Below are positions 1-12,600 of a stretch of 64,000 bases of DNA, piece after piece. Source of the stretch: Epiperipatus broadwayi (lineage: Eukaryota > Onychophora > Udeonychophora > Euonychophora > Peripatidae); assembly GCA_028023455.1 (NCBI GenBank), contig JAQFVV010006352.1, positions 2,750,204-2,814,203 on the forward strand, given 5' to 3'. Positions within the stretch are counted from its first letter, which is position 1; each line of letters opens with the position of its first letter. A model generated the notes under the pieces. The model was not told the DNA's origin and made no database searches. It saw nothing but the letters and a program-made list of their open reading frames with translations. The translations under genes and the position numbers were made by a program.

Positions 1-38
1 TTCTTACATGAAGTGTATTTATATAATGGATTACTTAC

Positions 39-195
39 TTGAGGAACAGGAAGACATATCTAATTTCTTCACTTTTCTTAAACTTCTAAAACCATATCCT
101 GTTATTTTTATTACAAATCGATTGGTAATTGTGCAGTTGGATGACCGAAGATTGCCATGATATTCAATAGTGCTGTTATGTAGAAATACCATTCC
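39..195 (-). CDS. Receptor guanylyl cyclase, exon with HGNLRSSNC catalytic-loop-like motif
   Basis: 157-nt exon (52 codons plus one base). On minus the acceptor is CACTAAG at 196-202 and the donor is GTAAGT at 33-38. It encodes [20 protein letters not shown], then [16 protein letters not shown] and [14 protein letters not shown] is the receptor-cyclase form of the kinase catalytic loop (usual HGNLKSSNC), where the catalytic Asp is already Asn. [11 protein letters not shown] corresponds to RFVLKITDYGL, so the Asp of the DFG-like motif is Gly here, which is unusual even for this pseudokinase. The exon ends in phase 1. The rest of the kinase-homology domain, the coiled-coil linker and the cyclase domain must continue to the left of the window. 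Confidence 0.9.
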
Positions 196-1265
196 CTTAG
201 TGAAAGAAAATTAATACTACTAATAAGGATAATTATATTTACATTAAATTTACAATGACATTTAAAATTAGAGGCTTCCTATATTATTAACAAAAGCAAT
301 GACAAATAAAAAGTATTAACTTTAACTTTTCTAAATTGTCTTTAAAAATATAATTAATATATTATTTTTAAGCCTTAAAATTATGTAGCATTTTTATGTT
401 TTGTGTAAAATACATAACACCGTACTGTTTGTTGCTTATGAATAGAAAAAAGTTAATGCTAAAAATGAAATTCAGGAGTGAGAATTAAAAACAGCTAAAA
501 TTATAGTGGAACATTTTTTTTTTGCCAATGAATGTTATATGAATTATATATCCATATATATTAAATAATTTTGCACCATTATACATAATATTTATTGGAT
601 TATTGGTTACATAATCTTATTTAACATTTTCTAATATTTTTTGTAAGATAATCAATTTATGGCCTATAAAACAATTGGAAAAAGTATGTACAAACCATAA
701 TTATATTTTCTTATTATCTTTAAATCCCCTCATTTGCCTAGATTTTGTTAAAAACTTGGTTGGAGCAACAATTATTTCTATCTAAAGTAGATTATGTTAT
801 AGACAGCAGTCTCAATATGATATTCCTTAACATGCTGCTTTAGTAAAAGAAAGAAATGATTTAGCATGTGTAGTTAATATTTTCATTTGGTATTTTATTT
901 CTTGTTTAAAGTCAATTATAAAATGATTAAACTAATTTAGTGTTATGGATACAAGCTGTTGAGAATTTTGTTCAACAAAATAACACAACTAAAGAAATAC
1001 ATTATCAAAACTCTTCCCTTCTTCCACAACACATCAGATTATATATGAATAAAAATGATAACCAACAATAACAAAATTATTTTTTTGTTAAAGATTAAAA
1101 ATATGTAATATTACATAGACACACAAAAATAATAAATAACATTAACTATTTATAATTCAGAACAATATATTTAAATATTTTAGTGAATGTTCAAAATTTA
1201 AATTTTTTAAGACATCTTTATTTAGTAATTACTTATTACTAGGAAATATAATGAATAAGCAAGTG
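196..1265. other. Intronic sequence, nothing recognised
   Basis: Very AT-rich DNA without a coding frame, repeat structure or RNA gene that I can support. Confidence 0.6.
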
Positions 1266-1325
1266 TTAAAACATTTAATGACTAAACAGATTTGACTTTA
1301 AAATATAAAATAATTTATTTGAAGC
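1266..1325 (+). repeat. Direct repeat, copy 1 (partner at 7199-7257)
   Basis: About 58 bp containing ACATTTAATGACTAAACAG and AAAATAATTTATTTGAA are repeated in the same orientation at 7199-7257 with few mismatches. The pair brackets the Penelope-like and LINE remnants between them. They may be ends of one decayed element or fragments of a common repeat. Confidence 0.6.
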
Positions 1326-2029
1326 TAAGTATTTTCGATAGCATATAATATCATAATCATAGCATAATAAAAAGGAGGGAGTTGTCATCCATAAATAATG
1401 TAAGGATTAAATAAATTGAATTGAGATCAAAATGAATATTTAAAGGTGAATTTACATACTAATGACAAGTGAGGGGCTATAAGCACCATCTTTTAGAAAG
1501 ATGGGTGCTGGAGTGATTTTATTGATGGCATGGATATCTCTGGCAATTGAAAAAGCCTCTTAACCATTCTCTTTCAATCACCATGCTCTGAACAAATAAT
1601 GTTAACTGTGGAAAGATCAAAGTTATGACCAGATGGCAACTTATGAGAAAGGAAAAGGAAGAATATTCAGTGATTTTCCTAGTATAGTTATACATATAAT
1701 TATGCTGAGTGAGTCTAGTGGCCATATTGGCATGGGTTTTCCCATAGAATATATTTAAACAAATAGTGTTAGAGCAGTTGATCTTATAAATAAATTAATA
1801 TGAGGCCTCTTTGGAGATTTTATTCTTTGATTTATTTAAAAGTAATGTTGTATTTATCAATACAAATATTTTTAGTTTAGTCATGACTTTTTGAGACTAA
1901 GAGAGACTAGACCATTGTTTATCATTGGGAAAGCAATTATAGGTGAGAGATTTTATTGTAAATGTTAGTAATGTTGATAAGGTCTCAGACAAATAATTCA
2001 ATATTTTGTTCCCAATCAACCTCAAATTT

Positions 2030-3120
2030 GCAGAGCTTAAGGTTTCTATGAAGAAAAAATTTTTGGGCCTGCAGTTTTATGAGAAACTGGAGGGTTGGAG
2101 TTCGGGTGTATTGTACCTCTAACACTGGAGGGTTTCAAAATCATTCTATAATCCAAGGTGTTAATCTGACTTATTATATCCAGACCAAGGAATTTTAAAT
2201 TGTAAAGGGTGTTATCTTTAGATTCAATGGTCCATGTAAGAGAGATTGAAGATAACAACTCAATGTGTATTTGGTGAATAGTTTTCTTGTAGCACATATG
2301 AGGATGTCATCAATATAAAATATAAGCACCATTATTATGATTTTATGTTCAAATTTAGAAATCATTAAGCATTCAAACTTGGAAAGTAGAGGCTACATAT
2401 GTCTCTACTGAAAGGAAGCTCCATAAGATAGCCATAATTTATTTTATAATTTTTATGGTTAACAGATTCAATGATTTCATCACTGATCCAATTGCTGCAA
2501 CAGTACATCTATAATATTAATAGATAGAATGCAAGAAAGAGAGCTGTATAGTTTGTGGACATCAAGTGAAGCAATTTTACACCAGTAGTTAATTGGTACA
2601 TTTTGAATTTTTTTTTATGAACTCATATGAGGATTTCAAACTGTATACACTGAAATTGAGTAAGTCAATTAGCCATGAAGGGATGAGTCTACTGGTGTGG
2701 TAATAATAAGAGCCATTGAAATCAAAGAGAAGATGAAAATTATCCTTGTGTAATTTGATGTTTAAAAAAATTTGAGGGATAGCCAGAAAGTGATTTGCCA
2801 TGATGTTTTCTCAAAATTGAAAAAATGAACCAATTTTTTTTGGCTTTCAAATTGTGATTATGAGTTTCAATGAAATGTAAAGCAGTGAGTTGTTGGTTAA
2901 TTTTAAAATTAAACACTTGATGATTTCCTTAAGATAGACATGTCTTTTCTGGTTAATCGACTTTCTAGTAAAGTTGATGTTATGAGACTGTTGATGATTG
3001 TTAACTTGGTGGAGATATTTTAAAATGTTTGAGGCCATTTCAATAATCATTTATTTTTCAGTATCAATTTAAAATTTGGATTTGAATTCAACAATAATTT
3101 CCATTTCAGAAAAGCACCAA
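2030..3120 (-). pseudogene. Decayed Penelope-like reverse transcriptase
   Basis: On minus, discontinuous frames read FDFNGSYYYHTS (about 2690-2725), then SFSRDICSLYF (about 2380-2415), then YIDDILI (about 2305-2325). After that come FTKYTL/IHIELLSS, WTIESKDNTLYNLKFLGLDI (about 2170-2230) and IHPNSNPPVSHK. This order (DF-x-SLYT-like motif A, G-x-x-x-G-x-x-x-S box, Y-x-DD box, then I-E-x-x-x-N-x-L-x-FLD) is the layout of Penelope-type or closely related reverse transcriptases. Several stops and frameshifts show it is dead. No GIY-YIG endonuclease is recognisable. Possible further coding traces extend rightwards to about 3700. Class assignment is from motif order by eye. Confidence 0.55.
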
Positions 3121-3959
3121 TCACATCCAATGAACTGGAACCATAATTCAATGTTTTAGTAGCATTGTTGGGTTTTTATATGTCTGAGAGATTGGCCCAG
3201 TTTTGGGGAGTATTGGGATTAGGTCCAAAACACTTTTGTTTATAGGCTAAAAAATTGAATTTCTTAGATTTTTTTATGCAGATGTGATATTGTTACACTT
3301 TATGATAATAGAGGGAGGAATTGAAAAGTGACATGCCATATGACCCTTTCCTTCTTTTATCAGCTTGTATATGCTGGAAATATTATTTATAATCAGTTTT
3401 AATAGGGTAATTTTGAGCATTTACTGAAAATGGATTTATTAATCTTGATATGACAGCAATTATGAAAAACATTAAATTGGAGACAACTCTTTAGGAAAGT
3501 AAGATGTTCATTTTTTTTTATAATCTGATACAGATATTGAGTATAGTATGATATTTTCCATGTTGCTCCATGAATAATTTAAAGAGAGAAAATGTAATTC
3601 TGAACCAAAAATTATGAAAGCATGTACAGCTGTGATAATGTATTGAATAAACAAATGTGAAGGTGATAAGAGTGTGGCCATCATGAGTGAATGAAATCAT
3701 GGTTTTCACTTTATTATATATTTAATATTGCTTTTATTGTTATCTATTAAGATATCTTACAATAAATGTTTTAGTTATGTATCTCTCCTCATATATTATG
3801 CTAGTAACATTACTGTTGCCTTTGATTTCTTTGAAGTATTGTTAGTATACCAAGCTCCTGTTCCTATACCTTATTCCTACATGCTCACTGTATGCTTATG
3901 ACTATTCTATCAAGATTTGGTTAAGAAGTGTAATTAATTGCTTCTCCTTGACTCTTAAA

Positions 3960-6700
3960 TTACATGGTCGATGCTTCTGAACATTACTGGTATTAATGTG
4001 TGGAGTATTGACTCTCAAAAGCATGTTTGCTATTAACAATTGGATCTCTCAATTTTTGCCTAATATTTCTGGGGAAATTTGGGTTTTTACAATTTTCTAC
4101 TTCAAATACTCCAACTGCAGGGGTAAGCAATTTAATTCATAATAGGGCACCATTTAAATCCTTCAACATTCTATACCTTGATCAAAACATGATTATCATT
4201 ACCCTTCACCATACTGCATTCACAATTAATATAATTTATCATACATCAATTAATATGCCATATTAACCAATCTTTCATTCAATCCTTTTCCTACTCTCCT
4301 ATTTGGTGACTTTAATATGCCTTATACTGAGTTTGTGGCCAAATACCTACACTTCATTAATTGTAAACTGATGTGGTGAAGGCTTTTTACACAGTAATGC
4401 CTTCTTCTGTATTTTGAAACATTCAACTCTCATTGATTTTTTATTCTATTCACCTGATCTTCCTTTTGTAATTAATCCTTCTTTGGAAGCAGTAGTTTTT
4501 TTCATATCACCTGGCACTATATGTACAAGTAGATATTGATTTTTACACACAACCTATTCTTAGCTACAATAATGCAATGAGAGCATTATTGAGAGTTACA
4601 TCGCCAGAGGCAGTAATCTCAAAAATATATATTTATTTTAAAAAGCTAGACATTCTTTCTCAACTACCTACTATAGCTTGTTTTTTTGTTTATCAATATT
4701 ATCCAGTCAGTTATTAGACATTACACTAACAAAAACAAATCATTCCCAGCTTTGAGTTAAGGATCTTGATGCTATTAATTTCAAGTTGAAAACCACTTCC
4801 TGTGACCCTGCTTCTATTCCTTCAATTATATCTCTTAAGCACCAATATAAACATACCCAATCTGGCTTGGCTAAGTATCTTTCTATTAAAAAGGCTAAAA
4901 TCTTTCTGGCTCAATCTCATAACTGGTCAAAAGGCTACATCCACTGGTCATTATTTTATAGAAATAAAGTCAGTCCCATCCTCAATTATAATAGACAATC
5001 ATATCAGCACAGGTCTTAACATGTTACCTGCTGTTTTCTACCACTTTAAATCTATGTTGCAAAATGTCAGTTTGCCAGAGTTCTGTTAAGGTCACCAGGG
5101 TCATGGTTTTACAAAGTCTGATATAATGCTTAAGCTGAAGTCTTTACCTGAGAACCTTTACACTGGTTATGTGATCTCTAAATACCTTCTCATTCATATG
5201 ATTTTCTTTACAGTGCCAATCATTATGAATATGATAGACTTTTTTTTCAATGAATTCCATCATATTGAAGGGTTGTACCCAATTTCTTAGTCCTGTTTCT
5301 CAAGAAAAACATTATCCCATCTTCTCTTAATAACTGTTATCCTATTTCTATGTCACCTGTATTTATCAAGGTCATTGAATACATTATTAAAGATAAGATA
5401 CAACCTATTATACTGCCTGCAATCTCAAACTTTCAGTTTGCTACTAGCTCTGAAGCTATCACCATTTTTTTAACTTGTCATTGACCAAGTAAGATTTGCT
5501 ATAAAAGCAGGTTACATAGTAGTAAAATTAGATATTGCTTCAGCTTTTTATTCTGTCCATATAGGTATTCTTATTGAATTATTAAAATTGCATAATATTT
5601 CCATTCCAATTATCTATACCTAATGAATAGGGAAAATTTATCACACTTAATAAAAAAATTACACCTAGATTCAAACTCCATAATTCTATTCTGCAAGATT
5701 CATCACTTAGTGCATTGTTTTTTATAACTTATATAATCCCATTGCTTCTGAAAATAGGGAGATAATTTCCTGTTGTAGATGTTCCATTGATTTATGAAGT
5801 AGTTAAGCACATATAATTCATGGATGATCTTGTTCTATTCCTTCCATCCAAGAAATACCTCCCTTCACTTATTGCTATTTTGAAAAAAATATGCATCTCA
5901 ATATAGGCTTAAGTTTAATCTTTATAAATCATCCATGTTGAGTATCATCACTGATAAGTGTTCTTTATCCATTCACTACACTACCTCATAACTTTCTTGG
6001 ATTTCCCATTTACAAATGTATGACTTCTATGAGAACATCCATTCAGGACTCTATACTTACATCTTCTGGAAATATAACAAATCCCTTTCTAAAGTACGCC
6101 TTTCACCCCATGCAAAATTGTCACTCATTAGCATTCTTATTTTAACAAAGATGACTTACTATATGCTAATAGTCATGTACAAATATTTTCAAGAAGAAAA
6201 TCAACTCAATTTACTCAAAACTATTTTGGAACAAAAAAGTTGTTGCAATCAGTATTAGAACCTTACAAAAGCCAAAGATAATGATCTTTATCTAAACTCA
6301 ACACAAACCTGTTATTTTCAGAGATCATTTAATACTATTTCTAAATTTGTTTCTGTTTATCTAAACACTATGAAATTTACTTTAATTATTCCTATCAATA
6401 CACCTCCACCCTGTAAAGTTAATTTATTTCATTCCTTAATCAAACACATCACTTCTTGTATTGGCATTGATGTACAGACATTCTCCAGAAAAGTCTTTTT
6501 GGTGGCCTACAATATGGTGCATATGACTAGCCAATCTCATCCTTCTCCATCTATTCATAACATTGCTAATAAACAAATAATCAAAAAAATCAAATTCTGG
6601 TACCTAGAACCAAAATATTTTGATTTTGTTTTTAAAATTAATTTGGAGGTTTTATATACTGGTCATTTCTTATCATGAAGAAAGTCCTTTACTAACATTC
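3960..6700 (+). pseudogene. Decayed non-LTR retrotransposon (LINE) with endonuclease and reverse transcriptase traces
   Basis: Plus-strand frames, broken by stops and frameshifts, keep the expected order of a LINE ORF2. NITGINVWSIDS is at about 3980. LLFGDFNMPYTEF (4293-4331) is the GDFN motif of an AP-like endonuclease. A LIDFLFYSPDLPF stretch (about 4430-4470) follows. NNCYPISMSPVFIKVIEYII (about 5328-5387) matches the NNYRPISL reverse transcriptase block 0. VVKLDIASAFYSVHIG (about 5519-5567) is motif A with the catalytic Asp. FMDDLVLFLPSK (about 5818-5853) is the Y/F-x-DD box. Thumb-like sequence continues to about 6200 and possible C-terminal coding traces reach about 7070. It is an old insertion, antisense to the host gene. 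I could not assign a clade. Confidence 0.65.
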
Positions 6701-7198
6701 ATCCAGCTTATGTTTTTCTCATATATAGAAACATCATTGAGACAATTACTTAATCTCATATTTCTTCTAGTCTTACTCTTATTGATAATATAAAAAGACA
6801 TATTTTTCATTTAATTAGGATCATTGTTTTCCTTATGTACACTCTTTTGTTCATAAGATGCCATTTTTGCTTTAACCCTATATCTAAGAAATTACAATCA
6901 CTGCTTTTTAATAAAATCTCAAAAATTAAAATAGAGATTAGACACTTGCCCCACCAAATATTGTTAATGCTACATGGAGTCTGGTCACTCTCCCAACACC
7001 ATTATAAAAACAATTATTTTTCATTTACTATTATAAATTTTTTATATCAATGCTATGTATGTGAATAATGTATTATTTGTAATCTATAAACATTGTACTA
7101 GTCTATTCCATGTTGCTAATTGAATTCAAACCACATTTTTCATACATGTAGATATTTTTAACACAATGAAATTTGTTTTAAAGGTAGTAAACAAATGT

Positions 7199-7257
7199 CA
7201 AAACATTTAATGACTAAACAGGCTTGAGTTTGAAATATAAAATAATTTATTTGAAAT
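7199..7257 (+). repeat. Direct repeat, copy 2 (partner at 1266-1325)
   Basis: Second copy of the short repeat described at 1266-1325. Immediately to its right a different dispersed repeat begins (7258-8190), so this is a junction between two elements. Confidence 0.6.
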
Positions 7258-8190
7258 TAAGAATATTCAAAAACACATTGAGAATATTCAAGAGAGTTTT
7301 ATAGACAGAGTAATTAAAATACTAATCTTACTAAAGATGTAAAAGAAGAGTATGTAGAACACTCAAACATAGAAAATGAAGAGAAAAACCGGGAATGACA
7401 GAGCATAGACATAGTAAAAGAAAAAAGAGAGGTATCCTTGTAATTACAAAGATTATGAAAGTGAGTTTAAGGCTGACATAGACTGTAATGATTAACTGTT
7501 GTATTTAAAAAAGAAATAAATTATCCACATACAAGGAACAATAATTATGATTTTGTCAATTATTTTCATGGCTTCTTATATAATGTAGCCTATATCTATG
7601 TGATTAGAAATCATGATATAAAAGTTAAAATAAACAGTTTCTAATAGGCAAATTACAATGACAATAACAAGATATGCAGAACTTTTAGAGAAAAAAGTGA
7701 TAGCAGAAAAATACCTTATGCAACAAATGTGGATACTAAATTATAAGACTGGTTTTGACTAACTAGATAAAAACCACATAATTATCCTGAAATTTATTAA
7801 GGTCTTTTTAAAAGACTTTAACTCTTAAGAAAGGATAAAGGTCTTTCTGCTGAATTAATAAAAACGATGAAGATGCAGCTCAACTAGATGAGAAGTCAGA
7901 TAGATTGAGCATATTAATATTAGGCAACTATATTAATATGTCAAACAGAAAGAAAGAACCACCAGAGATAATGGTCAACCTACAGGCAAAAGTGATACAA
8001 GACCTAAACAAATAAACAACAATAATGAAAATTTATTGAGAGTGCATTAAATTGGCAGATGACAATAAAAACATTCAACAAATTTATTTTAATTAAATTG
8101 TAAGGCAAATTTATTTTAGTATAATTGTAAATCAAATGTAAGCTTTTAAAAAATGAAAAATTTCCCATTATTTACATTAATGGTCAATTG
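7258..8190 (+). repeat. Dispersed repeat with coding traces, plus-oriented copy
   Basis: About 0.9 kb that is reverse-complementary to 22070-23010. Shared blocks include the segments around 7270-7370, 7540-7640, 7680-7760 and 8020-8170. The partner keeps a frame of 68 codons at 22516-22722. Here the same frame is broken. The product is not recognised. It may be an internal piece of a DNA transposon or another mobile element. Confidence 0.6.
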
Positions 8191-8302
8191 TATTTATTTG
8201 TTTATTTTTTCCATAACCTAGAAACCATTGAGAGAGAGAGAGCTTTGATCTAATTCAATAGTAATTTTATATACAAATATTTAGATTCTAAACTTATTAC
8301 AA

Positions 8303-8427
8303 AACAATTGGAAATTGCAGGAATATTGTCATTTCATAAAAGCATTTGAGGTCGTTTTGATTTTTATGATTCATTTAAGTCTCAAATGGCTTTTTAAAAT
8401 AACAATATTCCTGCAATTTCCAATTGT
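8303..8427. repeat. Short fold-back hairpin
   Basis: An arm of about 48 bp at 8303-8350, beginning AACAATTGGAAATTGCAGGA, is the near-exact reverse complement of 8381-8427. The loop is about 30 bp. Its size and structure suit a MITE-like or fold-back insertion. Target duplications are not clear. Confidence 0.65.
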
Positions 8428-9149
8428 TCTATCACAAGTCTAATTTCTTAAGATGTTTGATATGTTCCAAGAATGGCAAATTAACTGAGTTTCAGTTTTT
8501 TCTACTTTTTAGTCAGATTACTTTGTTATTTTTGTACTTTTTGAGCAGCTAGTATTGTTTAGTTAAAGTCATTATTTAAAAAAAATTTTTTTACATATTT
8601 GTATATATTCTAGGTAATATCATATCATCTGTTAAAAGATGTTACCACATATTTATGCACTATCATATAATACTATATCATCCATATACTTTACTACTGT
8701 TACACAATGCTTTATTTACCATCTCTTTTACAGTTTCAATTACCCCAGAAAACTTCTTCAGAACTACAATATAATACAAAGATATGAATATAAATTTACA
8801 CTAACATATAATTTACATTCTACATATACATTTTATAATCATCATCTATTTATTACCTTTTAAATATTATATTTTTACCTGTTTTTACATTCTACATTTA
8901 TTAATTAAAACCTCTTATAAACATATATATTCTATTTTTATTCTTTATTTTATTTTACTCTTATTTGTCTTTAAATACATAACTCTAACTTAATATCTTT
9001 TATATTTTACATTATTATTATTCATTTTACTAACAATCAATATTTATAATTTATTCATTCAATAATTTAGAATTTATTTTAAATACATTTTAACCTTTTA
9101 TTTATATCCCCCAACTTCAACTGCTAAATTCACATTTTAAAAATTTGTG
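8428..9149. other. Intronic sequence, nothing recognised
   Basis: AT-rich sequence. A short stretch near 8495-8570 resembles 23050-23120, just beyond the end of the dispersed repeat at 22070-23010, so it may be a fragment of a common repeat. No coding or RNA gene seen. Confidence 0.5.
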
Positions 9150-9631
9150 ACGTGATGTGATGCACTGTGGCTTCTCCTTAAACAGAGTCAGGAATCTCTC
9201 AGCAACTATGTCCAGAGAAACCTGTTAGCCACTTTACCTTTCATTTCCATTCCCCACCCTAAGTTTCCCATAATCTGATCCATCCCATTTTCACAACAAT
9301 TTTCGTCAATTCTATAAACCTTTATATCTAAATTTCCCTTATCTTTTCCCAAATCCAACATAAAAACCAATAACCCACATTCTATATAATCACTTTGTTC
9401 ACATTTATTCTTCCATAACTTCGTTATTTGTACCCTTTCTGCTTCCAAGCATTTACATTCAATAAACAGATGCCTAATATTTTCTTTGCCTTCCCTACAC
9501 AAATTGCATACTAAATTACCCATATTTTTCCATTTACATGTATATTCTCTTGTTGCTAAAGATCCTGTACGAACCTTAAACAATAAACTACTTTCCTTGC
9601 TATTATCATAAATTAACTCACATCCAATGTT

Positions 9632-9669
<38 letters not shown>
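9150..9669 (-). pseudogene. LINE copy 1, 3' part of ORF2 and tail
   Basis: This is the C-terminal end of a LINE ORF2 and its 3' tail, separated from the rest (14102-16625) by element C1. On minus the frame reads a (YI)n run, then ELIYDNSKESSLLFKVRTGS and LATREYTCKW. A cysteine motif, CNLC-x8-H-x4-C, follows and matches the zinc-knuckle-like end of many AP-endonuclease LINEs. The 3' end has short CATCA/CACAT-type repeats instead of poly(A). The same tail and motif recur in LINE copy 2 at 41524-42032. It is sense to the host gene. Confidence 0.8.
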
Positions 9670-9672
<3 letters not shown>

Positions 9673-12600
9673 GCCCTTTTCTATAGGTCAATGATGGTTA
9701 TAAATGGTCAATTACTAAAAAATTTTAAAATTAATATTATATAGTATTTAAAATTATAGATTATAGTAAGCAGTAAAAGATTAATATGATATATTTAATA
9801 ATAAATATTGTGATGGTGAGAATTGTATCTAATTCTATATTTTTCTAAATTGTTTTTCAAAATTTTATATAATTATTTTATATAATATAAGTAGCAAATT
9901 TATTAAGACAGATAAAAATAGACTAAACACCGGAAATGACTATGTGACTGTCTGAAATATTCTATGTATAAGCACGGGTTTAAATTAATACTAATAATTA
10001 AAATATTTAAATAGTATATTATAGAAGTGGATGGAATTGTCACACATCATAATAAAAATAAGTAGTATACACCTTTATTAATTATTGTTTCAAAATTGTT
10101 TTAAAGGTAGTTAAATTGTAATAGATAATAATTGATTTAAAAATAATAATGAGTTAACATTTAAGTCTATTACGTCATGATTTTAAAACTTTAGAAATTG
10201 TTTATAAATCCAAGTAGGGATTGACCAATAAAAAAAATAGATCTTGGCAGACAACCAAAATTGCGCCAACTAACTGTATAAACAGGGGAGAACAAAAATG
10301 TGTTGACTCCAGAGCAGAGGTAAAATTTTAAGCTCTCTAATTTTTTTTCTTCAATTTATTAGTCAATTTTATTATAATTTTAATAATATCTTTGAAAGAA
10401 ACCAACTGACAATTTAAAAATCATCCGAAGAGAATCTTAGAATAATATGTTTTAAAAAAAAAGTTTTTCATAGTAATGTTTCACTAACTTTACAGTAACC
10501 TGCCAGTGGATTCTATCGAAATATAATCGGAGTTTTCAATAGAAAATGGATAGATTCTTAAAACCAAGTTGTAAATATTATAATGTTCCAAATATGTTAA
10601 TATTATTCGTTGATAGTATCACTATGAAAGCTGTTTTTGTGTGTATAAAATCAATGAAAGGACATTGTGCGCAAAGTTAATGAAGATAATGGAAAATAAA
10701 AATAAGTATTATTCGTATAAGAATAAATGGACAAAAGGAATTTTAATATTGAAATAGTTTGAATTGCTTTCTTTAAGATGACTTGAGAAAATACTCTAGA
10801 AAATAGTTAAAGATCGAAAGTAGTGTATATAAAATAATAATGAATGAAAGTGAAGTTTACCAAGGAAAACACTTGCCTAAAGAAAAAAAAAATTTACAGA
10901 AGAGAAATATAAAATATTGGATCCATGGAAAATGCAATTGATAACGTAATTATTAAATAATTGTAGTTTAACTAGAAATAAAGATGCATCAACGCGCTGA
11001 GGTAATATTCGCCAGAACATTAAAAAGCTTTGTGGGATAACTAAATAAAATGTTTTCTAATAATTTTGGATTAAACACTAAAACTAAAGATTGTCTAAAC
11101 AGTTTATTAAATGAACTAATTTATTTAAAACTTTAATAAGCATAAAGGAGAACATTCGGACAAAAGAAGAAATAATAAATATTATGGGACTAACCAAGAT
11201 TTACCGTCAGAAAAATATGTGATTATGGTTTGAATTATTTTCTTTACTAATCTAAGTTAAACATTAAGTTTTAGATAGCGATAGGAAAAACAAAACACAT
11301 TAATTCGTGATATAACATTATATGAAATAATATGTTTTAATTTTGAATTTTAAAATAAAATTGTATGTATGTGGAAATTTGTATATTTGCGATGCTCGAA
11401 GAGAAAGAAACCTATTACGAACTCTGATAGGAAGATAAAGATTGTTTTTGGTAACATTTATAATTATTAATGATATATAATGTATGTTTTATTTATTTAT
11501 ATCAGCTGAGAATCGAATGAATGTAGTGCAAAAGTTTTATTGTTGTTATTGTTGTAAAACGCATTTTTGAAAACAACACTCTAAAACACTTTGAGATGTG
11601 ATTAGATTTTTAAAGATATGCATACGATAATCATTTTATGTGTTATTAATATAGTTCAATATAACCGATGGTTATGTGATATTTTCTGTTAATTTTCCGA
11701 TTGGGATATTTAAATGTTATTTTAACAAAACGTAGATGTTGAACCTACAGTGTAATAAAGCAAGACAAATTGTTCTTATGGAATGAGGAAATGTTTTTAT
11801 ATTAGTGAATTTTGTTTATTGTTTTTAAAAAGTAGTTAGTATTTTATCGATGTTGGATACAGTAAAAAATCTCGAGAGATAGTTTGGGTAGTGACTTGGT
11901 AGTACGTGGTGATTTGGAAATCAAGAGGATGTATTAAAAACTAGGATGCTACAGGGAATGAAATAATAGGTAGTTTTAGATGTTAATCAGCGTAGTTAAC
12001 AAAGCCCTATGACTGGTACACATGTTGTCTTGGACAGTGGTATTTTATATATTTCTTGTGAGTCATACTAGATGTTTGGTAAAGCTGAGTAAGTAGCTGC
12101 CACATCACGCTTATCGCCAAGGTTATTAGACAATGAATGTCGGACCTATTCACACTGTTCCATACATTTTTGAAGTATATTGCGAATAAGTTATCTATCT
12201 ATTTTCCCGATATCCTATACATCTTTCGCTATCTTTATCTGTATTTCTTGCAACTACATCGTTATATGATAAGTCTATTAAAAGGGAAACAATAGATATT
12301 TTAGAATGTATGTCATGCTATTATTTGGAATAAGAATAGTTAAGTGTTAACGAAGAGTAGATTATGATTATTGAAAGAAAGATGCAGATATCCTAAGAAG
12401 GGAAGGAGTTAGAGAATTATTTTAATTCATTTTAAGAAATGAACTATAATTTTATAAAAGTATATCCGAATAGAAATATAAAAAAAATATTAAATATAAT
12501 TTCACGTTTTCTTATTGTTAATTATATTTTAAAAAATATAAGTATTGCATATTTAAAAAAAATACAATAACATTCGATAATTATAGTATATGTGAAACTG

